Shown: positions 19,001-25,867 of the stretch, one piece after another
Layout: each line of letters begins with the position of its first letter
Numbering within the stretch: the stretch's first letter is position 1
Origin: JAFGJU01 sp964570935
Lineage (GTDB): Bacteria; Eisenbacteria; RBG-16-71-46; JAFGJU01
Reading direction: 5' to 3'
DNA length: 64,000 nt
NCBI GenBank assembly: GCA_964570935.1
Contig: CAZMZP010000003.1
Span: forward strand, 1-64,000
Program-made: the position numbers and the translations under genes
The notes under the pieces: model-generated
The model's input: only the letters and a program-made list of their open reading frames with translations
What the model was told of the DNA's origin: nothing
The model's database searches: none

Positions 19001-19972
19001 GGGGGCGCCCACAATCACATCTGAATAGCCATCACCGTTCACGTCACCGGCCGTTGAGACCGAAGTGCCAAACTGGGCATTTGCCTGATTTGACTCAGCG
19101 GTCCAGTTGGGGGTTGAAGACAGACCAGATGCAGATCCCTGATATACATAGGCCCTTCCTTCATTTGTCTGGCCATTGTCATATTGGGGAGCGCCGATAA
19201 TCACGTCTGAATATCCATCGCCATTCACATCGCCGGCTGTTGAAACTGAATAGCCATACTCGGCGCCTGCCTGATTTGATTCGCCTGTCCAGGCAGGGAT
19301 CGTATCAAGACCTGTCGTGCCGCTGGTCCCGAGACCCTCTTCAGCCAGCGGAGTTTCTCCATAGACCCGGGCCAGCACTATCAGCGGGGCGTCCTTTTCC
19401 CTGTCTATCCTGAGACCGTCCTCTGATATGTCATAACCCCTGGCACCTTCAATGCTTAGAATCTCATACCTTATTTTTTCTCTTCCATTCCTAAATGCAA
19501 GACCATTCCCTTCGATCATTGCATCCAAACCACTCTCTATCTTTACCGACAAATCCCTTCCATAAGAAATTATCCTTTGATATATCCCATCCTTCGTATT
19601 CACAAAAGATTGGTTCATCTCCCCATAATCATAAGAAATCGTATCCGCGCTTATCACAGGTATTACATTATCTTGATTTAGCCGAAAGATAATCCGCCAT
19701 TCATCACCATTCAGTCGGGGATGTAGTTCCATACCCTGTTCATCGAAATACGCACGGAGATTGTTTGCCCGATTTGTAACATGATACCTGGGCTCTCTGA
19801 ATTCCCTTCCCTCATGATCCTTGGTCTGTAATGTTACCTGGTATTCCTCTTGCTCAATGCCCTCAACAGCCGTATTAAGCCAATCTTGAGGGACTTTTCC
19901 GGTGGAAACCGGTTCTGCCAATAGAGCGATTGGCAGGAGCACAAAAATGATAAGAAACAAGCTGCACTTCAT
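16040..19972 (-). CDS. Secreted FG-GAP repeat protein (14 repeats) with type IX-like sorting domain
   Basis: 1310 residues. Signal peptide 1-19 (MKCSLFLIIFVLLPIALLA), an N-terminal domain of about 210 residues that I do not recognise, then 14 FG-GAP/integrin-alpha-like repeats of about 61 residues from 231 to about 1085. Each has FGxSVSTAGDVNGDGYSDV, a Ca2+-binding DxNxDGxxD loop, and VYxGSxSGLS. The third repeat has a widened loop (GEWNNWYSD). Fourteen blades could form two seven-bladed propellers (inference). A roughly 135-residue linker domain leads to the sorting domain (1224-1310: VYPNPFNP, DMVGRVVATIV, SSGVYVLRLE, MRKLVLLR). Base composition is much lower in GC than the neighbours, suggesting recent acquisition or strong repeat-driven drift. 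ATG at 19972 with AAGGAGG six bases upstream. Confidence 0.88.
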   Translation of the reverse strand: MKCSLFLIIFVLLPIALLAEPVSTGKVPQDWLNTAVEGIEQEEYQVTLQTKDHEGREFREPRYHVTNRANNLRAYFDEQGMELHPRLNGDEWRIIFRLNQDNVIPVISADTISYDYGEMNQSFVNTKDGIYQRIISYGRDLSVKIESGLDAMIEGNGLAFRNGREKIRYEILSIEGARGYDISEDGLRIDREKDAPLIVLARVYGETPLAEEGLGTSGTTGLDTIPAWTGESNQAGAEYGYSVSTAGDVNGDGYSDVIIGAPQYDNGQTNEGRAYVYQGSASGLSSTPNWTAESNQANAQFGTSVSTAGDVNGDGYSDVIVGAPSYDNGETNEGMAFVYHGSLSGLSLAPSWAVEGNQAGAQFGTSVSTAGDANGEWNNWYSDVIIGAPYYDNGQTDEGRAFAYYGSSSGLSEEPDWTAESNMANALFGFSVSTAGDVNSDYYSDVIVGAYLYGNIGMVFVYHGAQSGLSITADWVAQSGARFGYSVSTAGDVNGDSYADVIIGAPYYTGGALNEGRAYVYYGSSDGLSLTPNWFTQSGQLGAYFGNSVSTAGDVNGDGYSDVIIGVHCYDNGESNEGRVCVYYGGSSGLPAVPVWIAESNQVDAYFGISVSTAGDVNGDGYSDMIIGAQRYDSGQSNEGRAWVYVGSPTGLSLIANWTTESDQTSAQFGYCVSTAGDVNGDGYSDVIIGAPYFDQGQTDEGTVFAYHGPALTFAGMKQVDQANALFGYCVSTAGDVNGDGYSDVIVGAVNYDNGQTDEGRAFVYNGSASGLSPAPDWTAESNMAGAAFGNSVSTAGDVNGDGYSDVVVGAYLYGSVGMVFGYNGSLSGLSGASDWTAQPDQTGAHFGQSVSTAGDVNRDGYSDVIVGAANYDNGQTDEGKVYVYYGPLSGLGIPPDWTAESNQAGAWFGNSVSTAGDVNGDGYSDVIIAAVNYDNGQTDEGRAFAYYGSASGLSITPNWTAESNQASAVFGHSVATAGDVNGDGYSDVTIGVLYYDNGETNEGRAYVYHGSPAGLASNPAWTAESNQANAVFGHSAATAGDVNGDGYSDVIVGAPYYDNGQSNEGMAFLYYGNGGPGLSLLPRQKVPGLGSHLVQLLNATGTTEVLLGLSLIGTPAGMAMVKLQWETKELGTLMNGTGLGTSSSWQYAGQYIWENVSGLLGGTAYHWRMRIKYSPLYYQGGVYSRWLSIGPNSWNEKDFVTTALIGIGEGEHERGPGGDAMSVRVYPNPFNPVTTITFAVPERTRVRLVVFDMVGRVVATIVNSQFEAGGYSIPWDGKSVNGTELSSGVYVLRLETGGFVAMRKLVLLR

Positions 19973-20111
19973 CGCAAGCCTCCTTCTTGTGTGTTAAGAG
20001 CTTTGATTTTGTTGTGCTTAATTGTAGAGCAGCAGCCTGGCACCGGGGCTGCAGGTCCTGGGTGACCATTCCCGTCTGCTCACGCACGGGACCTCAGTGC
20101 AGGCAACCATA

Positions 20112-20166
20112 CCCGGTCTCCACACCCCCCTCATCAAACCGTGCATGAGGTTTTCCCTCACACGGC
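20112..20166 (-). mobile_element. Group II intron-like hairpin remnant
   Basis: Read on the minus strand, GCCGTGTGAGGG-AAAA-CCTCATGCACGG followed by TTTGATGAGGGGGG resembles the conserved hairpin next to the reverse transcriptase of many bacterial group II introns. No reverse transcriptase frame or intron boundaries are present, so at most this is a scrap. The match is from memory of such elements, not a search. Confidence 0.4.
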
Positions 20167-20180
20167 TTCTCTATGAGAGC

Positions 20181-20357
20181 TCAGTGCAGCAGCACCATCT
20201 TCCGCCTGGCCACGAAGTCGCCTGCCTCGATCCGACCTTCTCGGTTGGCGGTGAGGCTCAAGATCTTCTGCGGGGACGCGCGGAGCATTCGTGCCTCCAC
20301 CACTGTCCGATTCAGAGAAGCACGCTCGTCAGCAACTCTCGCCTGATGCACCACACA
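20181..20357 (-). pseudogene. Remnant of a sorting-domain gene (3' end only)
   Basis: The minus-strand frame ending at the TGA at 20181-20183 reads LSLTANREG then RIEAGDFVARRKMVLLH and stop. This is the standard end of the YPNPFNP sorting domain; compare GGFVAMRKLVLLR in the neighbouring FG-GAP gene. The frame is open for only 58 codons up to a TAA at 20358 and has lost the YPNPFNP part, so it is the broken tail of a once larger secreted protein. Confidence 0.65.
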
Positions 20358-20790
20358 TTATATCACTAAACTCCCTCCAGCACAATGACAAAGCGCGTCA
20401 CGCGCGCCTACAGCCTCGGAATCGGCGAATAACGCTCTGCCCTGACCGTCGCTTGGCTGGTGGTTCGCTCGACCGTCGTCTGCACTCCGTCAAACAGGTC
20501 ATCATGCTCGCCCTGTGGGTGACCTTTCCCCTGGATTTTAGTCCGGTTCTGGGGGTAGTTTCTGGGTAAGGGTCAAAGAGGCTCAGGACTGGCTCTGGGA
20601 TTGGATGGAACAACGGGGTAAGGTCACTCTTCGACCTGTACTGGTGGGAATATCTTCTCTTGGTGAGAGCAGCGGGCCCCCGCTACCAACCTTCGAACCC
20701 GTCGCCTGACGGTGACTGACCACTGCGTGAACGTCGCGTGCATCGGCAAGTACCCGGACGCTGCCGGACGTCCTGTATTTCTGCACAATC

Positions 20791-20856
20791 TTGACAAGGG
20801 TTCCGCCATGTGACAAAATACCAGCACTTATCAACATTTGCAGGTATTTTGTCACA
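20791..20856 (+). promoter_or_regulatory. AbiE promoter with 14-bp inverted-repeat operator
   Basis: A perfect -35 box TTGACA (20791-20796) is followed after 17 bases by CAAAAT (20814-20819). TGTGACAAAATACC (20809-20822) and GGTATTTTGTCACA (20843-20856) are exact inverted repeats separated by 20 bases. The left arm covers the -10 box and the right arm ends just before the ribosome site of the first gene. Studied AbiEi antitoxins repress their own promoter by binding inverted repeats, which this layout matches. Confidence 0.8.
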
Positions 20857-20867
20857 GGAGAGGATGT

Positions 20868-21482
20868 ATGAAGCGGAAGACACTGACCTCTACCGAGAGG
20901 GCGAGAAGCATCATCCGCAGTCGAGGCGGCCTGATTAGGATGACTGAGGCCGTGCAGGCCGGAATTGATCGTCGTACGTTTTACGGCATGCTGGATCGAG
21001 GAGTTCTTGAGAGACTGAGTCGAGGGCTGTATCGCCTGGCCGAACTACCACCCCTGGGGAATCCGGATCTGATACCAGTGGCCGTGAAGGTGCCGGAAGG
21101 AGTGATCTGCCTGGTGTCCGCCCTGGCCTTCTATGGACTCACAACACAGATTCCTCACGAAGTCTACGTGGCTCTGACCAGAGGCTCAGAGCCGCCGAGG
21201 TTGGACCATCCGCCTATTCGTGTGTTCTGGTTCACGAGAAGGTCGTTTAGTGCGGGCATAGAGACCCACGAGGTGGACAACGTGCTAGTTCGCGTGTACG
21301 GGCCCGAGAAGACACTGGCCGACTGCTTCAAGTACCGCAACAAGATCGGTCTCGACACAGCGATTGAGGCGCTGAGACTGTATCGACGCCGGAAGCCCCT
21401 GAGGGTCAATGAACTACTCAGGTACGCGGAGGTGTGCCGCGTGGAGAAAGTAATGCGCCCATATCTCGAGGCGGTGCTGTGA
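20868..21482 (+). CDS. abiEi: AbiEi-type antitoxin (type IV toxin-antitoxin)
   Basis: 204 residues. The N-terminus is a winged-helix-like DNA-binding domain (RARSIIRSRGGLIRMTEAVQ, RRTFYGMLDRGVLERLSRG-LYRL), followed by the AbiEi C-terminal domain (VCLVSALAFYGLTTQIP, YGPEKTLADCFKYRNKIGLD). The antitoxin neutralises the toxin without stable complex formation and represses the operon. ATG at 20868 with AGGAGAGGA upstream; an in-frame start 30 bases earlier lies inside the operator and is unlikely. The stop overlaps the toxin start (TGATG). Confidence 0.9.
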   Translation: MKRKTLTSTERARSIIRSRGGLIRMTEAVQAGIDRRTFYGMLDRGVLERLSRGLYRLAELPPLGNPDLIPVAVKVPEGVICLVSALAFYGLTTQIPHEVYVALTRGSEPPRLDHPPIRVFWFTRRSFSAGIETHEVDNVLVRVYGPEKTLADCFKYRNKIGLDTAIEALRLYRRRKPLRVNELLRYAEVCRVEKVMRPYLEAVL

Positions 21483-22396
21483 TGAAGCGCGCGCCGAAAG
21501 ACGTCGCGTCGTCAGTGCACCAACGTCTCCTGAACAGAGCGAAGGAGACAAGACGTCCCTTTGACGAGATGCTTCAGCATTTCGCAATGGAGCGGTTCCT
21601 GTTCCGCCTGTCGAGATCTCGTCACGCAGACAAGCTTGTCATAAAGGGTGCGTTGATGCTGACGATTTGGAAAGTTGACCGCCTGCGCCCCACAAGGGAC
21701 ATTGACGTCCTCGGCAGAATGCGCAACGACCTCGACGCGGTCCTCAGTCTGACGAGGGACTTGTGCGTTCAACATGTGGAGCCCGACGGTCTTGTCTTTG
21801 ATGCCGACACGGTGGAGGGAGAGCGTATCGTCGAGGATGCTGCCTACGGGGGCATTCGGATTCGCTTCCGTGGAAGACTGGGTGCCGCTCGCATTTCAAT
21901 GCAGCTCGACGTAGGTTTTGGCGACCCAGTGGTGCCAGCGATAGTCACAGTGGAGTATCCGAGTGTGCTCGGTTTCCCTGCGCCGCGCCTGGTCGCTTAC
22001 ACAAAGGAGAGTTTCATCGCTGAGAAATTCGAGGCCATGATGAAACTGGGCGCACTCAACAGCCGCATGAAGGACTTCTATGATTTGTGGCTACTGTCGA
22101 ATCAGTTCGGCTTCGACGGTTTCACACTATCAAGGGCCATTCTTGAGACTTTCTCGATGCGAGGAACCACCATGCCGTCTCAACTTGCCGCATGGACGCA
22201 GGCACTTCTCCGCGATGATGCCAAGTCCGCGCAATGGAGAAGTTTCATCCGCCGCAGCAGACTGGAGAATGTCCCGCGGGATTTCGAAGAGATCGTCCTG
22301 AGCATTACCACTTTTCTGGAGCCTGTGGGGCGAGCATTGATCGCAGGAGGGCCTTTCGAAAAGACCTGGAGGACGTCGGGACGTTGGTCTGCCTAA
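21482..22396 (+). CDS. abiEii: AbiEii-type nucleotidyltransferase toxin
   Basis: 304 residues. It belongs to the DUF1814/AbiEii family of nucleotidyltransferase-fold toxins; related toxins (MenT) add nucleotides to tRNA acceptor ends. The signature region is KGALMLTIW followed by RPTRDIDVLGR, where the paired Asp bind metal; YTKESFIAEKFEAMMKLG and RMKDFYDLWLL are also typical. The ATG at 21482 overlaps the antitoxin stop by one base, which points to translational coupling; the frame is open further up inside abiEi but those starts are not needed. The operon is not linked to genes around it and fits a mobile defence island. Confidence 0.9.
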   Translation: MKRAPKDVASSVHQRLLNRAKETRRPFDEMLQHFAMERFLFRLSRSRHADKLVIKGALMLTIWKVDRLRPTRDIDVLGRMRNDLDAVLSLTRDLCVQHVEPDGLVFDADTVEGERIVEDAAYGGIRIRFRGRLGAARISMQLDVGFGDPVVPAIVTVEYPSVLGFPAPRLVAYTKESFIAEKFEAMMKLGALNSRMKDFYDLWLLSNQFGFDGFTLSRAILETFSMRGTTMPSQLAAWTQALLRDDAKSAQWRSFIRRSRLENVPRDFEEIVLSITTFLEPVGRALIAGGPFEKTWRTSGRWSA

Positions 22397-22453
22397 TTTA
22401 GGGTTGAGCCTGCGCCACACGCACCCACCCACTGGAGCAAGCCCCCTCGCCCC

Positions 22454-24883
22454 CTACGCGCACTTGGAGAAGCCGCAAAATCTACAGACCAGGCAGCCGC
22501 CCTCGGGCTCGACCGTGCCGCCGCAGTCGGGGCACGTCAAGCGCTCGAAACTCTCGACGTCGGCCTTGGAGTGCTTCACGTGAGGTTCCTTGGTCTCGAT
22601 GGTGACGTCGGCGCCGTTGGCGCGGGAGCGCTCCAGGAACCTCTCGACGGCCCTGCCTATTGCGTCGGGACAAGAGAGCACCTGGCTCCCGTTGTCCCAG
22701 AGCGGCGCGGGGCACCTGATGCCCTTGAGCTGTCTCAGCGTGGACTGAATGTCAAGGCCCGACCTCAACGCGAGGGACACCAGGCGGCTGATGGCCTCTG
22801 TCTGCGTCGCCGCGCAGCCTCCCGTCTTGCCCAGCCTGGCGAACACCTCGAACGGGCCCTGCTCGTCCTGATTCACGGTCACGTAGAGACTGCCGCAGCC
22901 CGTGCCTATCTTCTCGGTGGAGCCGGTAGTCACGAGCGGCCTGGAACGCGGCATTCGCTTTACCATTGTCCTGTGGGGTTCTCTTCCCTTCGTGAGGACC
23001 TGTTTCTCGCGGCTGCCGTCGCGGTAAATCGTCACTCCCTTGCACTGGAGCCGGTAGGCCATCGTGTAGGCCTTATCGACTTCCTCGACTGAAGCGTCGC
23101 GCTTGAAGTTGATGGTCTTGGAGACGGCGTTGTCCACGTGCTTCTGGAAGGCGGCCTGCATCCTGATGTGCCACTCCGGCGTGATGTCGTGCGCCGTCAC
23201 GAACACCCTCTTCACGTCCTCCGGCACCTCGTCTATGCCGGCCAGCGTGCCCTTGCACGCCAGCTCGCGGGCCAGCTCCGGCGTGTAGAATCCCCTCTCC
23301 TCCGCGATCTCCTTGAACACCTGGTTCACTTCCGGGAGCTCGGTGTTGTCCATCACGTTCTTGACGTAGGAGATGGCGAACAGGGGCTCGATGCCGCTGG
23401 AGCAGTCGGCCAGGATGCTGAGCGTGCCGGTCGGCGCGATGGTCGTGGTGGTGGCGTTTCTGAGCCTGGAAGCGCCGGGTGAGTCGAAGACGCTGCCCTT
23501 GAAGGCCGGGAACACACCCTTCTTCCTGCCCAGCTCGGCGGACGCCTTCCTGGATTCCTCCTGTATGAAGCTCATCACCTTTTCCGCCAGCTCGGGGGCT
23601 TCCTCGGAGTCGTACGGTATCCCCAACCGGAGCAGCATGTCCGCGAACCCCATCACGCCCAGCCCTATCTTGCGCGTGGCCCTCGTCCGCTCGGCGATCT
23701 CCGGAATCGGGTAGCGGTTCACGTCTATGACGTTGTCCAGGAAGCGAACGGCAATCGGGATGAGCTCTCGCATCCTGTCGTAGTCCACTTCCGCGCTGCC
23801 GTTCGTGCCGCGAACCATGTGCGACAGGTTTATCGAACCCAGGTTGCAGGATTCGTACGGAAGAAGCGGCTGCTCGCCGCACGGGTTCGTGCTCTCTATC
23901 TTGCCGAGGTGCGGAGTGGGGTTGTCCCGATTGAGCCTGTCCAGGAACACGATGCCGGGCTCTCCGTTCTTCCACGCCATCAGCACGATCAGCTTGAACA
24001 CCTTCTTCGCTCTGAGCTTTCCGGCCGGTTCGTTCGTACGCGGGTTGATGAGGTCGTATTCTTCGTCCTTCTCAACGGCCTGCATGAATTTCTCCGTCAC
24101 GCCGACCGAGAGGTTGAAGTTGTTGAGACAGTTTTCCTTGTTCTTCGCGGTTATGAAATCCAGGATGTCGGGATGGTCCACTCTGAGCATGCCCATGTTT
24201 GCCCCGCGCCGAGTGCCGCCCTGCTTGATGGCGTCCGTGGCGGCGTCGAACACGCCCATGAAGGAAACCGGGCCGCTGGAGATACCGCGCGTGGACAGCA
24301 CGACGTCGTTCCTGGGCCTCAGCCTGGAGAACGAAAACCCGGTCCCGCCTCCGCTCTTGTGTATGAGCGCGGTGTTCTTGACGGCCTCGAAGATGCTCTC
24401 CATCGAGTCTTCCACCGGCAGCACGAAGCAGGCCGACAGCTGCTGCAGGTCGGCACCCGCGTTCATGATGGTGGGCGAGTTGGGCAGGAAATCCAGTGAA
24501 GCCATCGCGCGGAAGAACTCGTCCTCTATTCGCGAGACCGTTTCCTCCGTCTCGAAAGCCAGGTCGGCGGACGCGATGTTGCAGGCCACCCTGTGCAGCA
24601 TCTCCTCGGGAGTCTCTATGACTCTCCCCGCCTCGTCCTTGCGCAGGTACCGTCGCTCCAGAACCTTTAATGCGTTGTCCGAAAAGACAACTGTGAGGTC
24701 ACGATTCGCTCCTGACCCCGCTTCGGGTCTGGATCTGCCGGTGTTTCCGGGCCTCTCCCGTTTCTCCGAAGCTTCGTGGTCGTGCTGGTACCCGGGGTTC
24801 GCCGGCGTTGCGCGCGTGGGGCCGTGCGGGGGCGTTTCAGCCATGAATGGGGCCTGCTGGGCAGTCTGTTCTACTCTAGCCAT
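22454..24883 (-). CDS. nrdJ: Class II (adenosylcobalamin-dependent) ribonucleotide reductase
   Basis: 809 residues. It reduces ribonucleotides to deoxyribonucleotides using a B12-derived thiyl radical, with or without oxygen. Seen in order: a low-complexity N-terminal extension of about 60 residues; FLPNSPTIMNAGADLQQLSACFVLPVEDS with the first redox Cys; GGGTGFSFSRLRP; NPCGEQPLLPYESCNLGSINL with the radical Cys; APTGTLSILADCSSGIEP; a TSCPD domain (GCAATQTEAISRLVSLALRSG); and a C-terminal Cys-rich motif (CPDCGG, CRFCGFSKC) that would hold the reductant-exchange or zinc cysteines. ATG at 24883 behind GGGAG. Its promoter carries a pair of NrdR-like boxes. Confidence 0.95.
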   Translation of the reverse strand: MARVEQTAQQAPFMAETPPHGPTRATPANPGYQHDHEASEKRERPGNTGRSRPEAGSGANRDLTVVFSDNALKVLERRYLRKDEAGRVIETPEEMLHRVACNIASADLAFETEETVSRIEDEFFRAMASLDFLPNSPTIMNAGADLQQLSACFVLPVEDSMESIFEAVKNTALIHKSGGGTGFSFSRLRPRNDVVLSTRGISSGPVSFMGVFDAATDAIKQGGTRRGANMGMLRVDHPDILDFITAKNKENCLNNFNLSVGVTEKFMQAVEKDEEYDLINPRTNEPAGKLRAKKVFKLIVLMAWKNGEPGIVFLDRLNRDNPTPHLGKIESTNPCGEQPLLPYESCNLGSINLSHMVRGTNGSAEVDYDRMRELIPIAVRFLDNVIDVNRYPIPEIAERTRATRKIGLGVMGFADMLLRLGIPYDSEEAPELAEKVMSFIQEESRKASAELGRKKGVFPAFKGSVFDSPGASRLRNATTTTIAPTGTLSILADCSSGIEPLFAISYVKNVMDNTELPEVNQVFKEIAEERGFYTPELARELACKGTLAGIDEVPEDVKRVFVTAHDITPEWHIRMQAAFQKHVDNAVSKTINFKRDASVEEVDKAYTMAYRLQCKGVTIYRDGSREKQVLTKGREPHRTMVKRMPRSRPLVTTGSTEKIGTGCGSLYVTVNQDEQGPFEVFARLGKTGGCAATQTEAISRLVSLALRSGLDIQSTLRQLKGIRCPAPLWDNGSQVLSCPDAIGRAVERFLERSRANGADVTIETKEPHVKHSKADVESFERLTCPDCGGTVEPEGGCLVCRFCGFSKCA

Positions 24884-24985
24884 GCTGCTTCTCCCGGCCG
24901 AGAGTGGGCGAAAATCGGTGCTTGAAGTATTGGAAACGGAACCGGAATTTCCTCAAAAAGAAACTCCGGTCCGAAACGAGCTACA

Positions 24986-25038
24986 TTGTCCTATCTAGTG
25001 GCGCGTGCAATATATTCTCCAATATGTAGTGGTGTCAA
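24986..25038 (-). promoter_or_regulatory. nrdJ promoter with paired NrdR boxes
   Basis: On the minus strand TTGACA (25033-25038), 18 bases, then TATATT (25009-25014). Between the two lies CCACTACATATTGGAG (25017-25032), close to the NrdR box consensus. A second, weaker box CCACTAGATAGGACAA (24986-25001) covers the transcription start. The two boxes are 31 bases apart, three helical turns, the spacing known for NrdR repressor sites on ribonucleotide reductase genes. NrdR itself is not in the window. Confidence 0.8.
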
Positions 25039-25201
25039 GAATAAATCGCCCGGCGCCGGAAATAACCGGCAATCCCGTCAACTTGTTGACACGAAAAGGG
25101 TTGTGCCGGAGGCAGAGTCACAATTCGCGTCTGCCCTGCCGGCATGCGAGCCGGGAGGCCGAGGCGGAGAAAGGAGGGTCACGGCTTTGGAACTCCAAGT
25201 C

Positions 25202-25855
25202 TCACAGCGACTGGAGTTTTTTCAAATCGCTGTCCTTGCCGGTGACCACGAGGATGTCGCTGTCCTTCATGCGGTAGCTGCCGCTGGGCATCGACACGAC
25301 GTTTTCGGGAATGAGCTCCTTTATCACGAGCACCATCACGCCGTATTTCTTCGGGAGGTCCAGGTCTCCGAGCGTCTTCCCGATGAACTCGGACGGCGGC
25401 GCGAGCTCCATGATGCTGAAGCCGGCCGCCAGCGGGATGTGGTCGAGCACGTTGCTGCTGCTGAGACTCAGCGCCACTCTCTCCGCCATGTCGCGCTCGG
25501 GAAACACGACGCTGTTGGCTCCTATCATGTGCAGCACCTTGCCGTGGTCCTCAGTCATGGCCTTGACCCAGATCTCCTTCACGCCGAGCTCCTTGAGGTG
25601 GAGGGTGGCCAGGATGCTCGCGTCAATGTGCTCACCGAGGCAGACTATGACCACATCGAACTCGTGTATGCCGAGTTTGGACAGCGTCTCCTTGTCGGCG
25701 GCGTCGGCTATCACCGCCCTTTCGACGAAATGCTGGACGCTTTCGATCTTGGCCTGGTCCCGGTCTATGGCCATGACCTGATGGCCTTTCTCAGTCAGGT
25801 TCTTGCAGAGATAGTAGCCGAAGCTGCTCATACCGATGACGGCAAATTGTCTCAC
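25202..25855 (-). CDS. ktrA: KtrA/TrkA-type potassium uptake regulatory subunit
   Basis: 217 residues with an RCK-N Rossmann domain (FAVIGMSSFGYYLCKNL, acidic AIDRD at the end of beta-2) and an RCK-C domain (about 130-217, ELAPPSEFIGKTLGDLDL). The cytosolic ring of these subunits binds ATP/ADP or NAD(H) and gates the KtrB channel-like transporter. GTG start, with GGAGGCGAGG overlapping the end of ktrB; the genes are 12 bases apart, so they form a ktrBA operon. Confidence 0.92.
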   Translation of the reverse strand: MRQFAVIGMSSFGYYLCKNLTEKGHQVMAIDRDQAKIESVQHFVERAVIADAADKETLSKLGIHEFDVVIVCLGEHIDASILATLHLKELGVKEIWVKAMTEDHGKVLHMIGANSVVFPERDMAERVALSLSSSNVLDHIPLAAGFSIMELAPPSEFIGKTLGDLDLPKKYGVMVLVIKELIPENVVSMPSGSYRMKDSDILVVTGKDSDLKKLQSL

Positions 25856-25867
25856 GTCCCTCGCCTC

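Larger units (their letters stand above)
19973..20867. other. Accessory intergenic region with gene and intron fragments
   Basis: Nearly 900 bases with no intact gene. It holds a group II intron-like hairpin (20112-20166), the decayed end of a sorting-domain gene (20181-20357), and the operator/promoter of the AbiE operon (20791-20856). The stretch 20400-20780 has mixed composition and no frame I can recognise. The patchwork looks like a site of repeated insertion and loss. Confidence 0.5.

Noticed and set aside
16780..19300. CRISPR-like array
   Set aside because: The regular repeats are about 180-190 bases long, coding and in frame; they are FG-GAP protein repeats.
20680..20720. tRNA gene or tRNA fragment on the minus strand (GGTTCGAA)
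   Set aside because: The T-loop-like string lacks a matching T-stem, acceptor stem and anticodon arm at proper distances.
24884..25200. Cobalamin riboswitch before the B12-dependent reductase
   Set aside because: No B12-box-like sequence or suitable long leader; the promoter lies only about 120 bases from the start and is explained by NrdR boxes.
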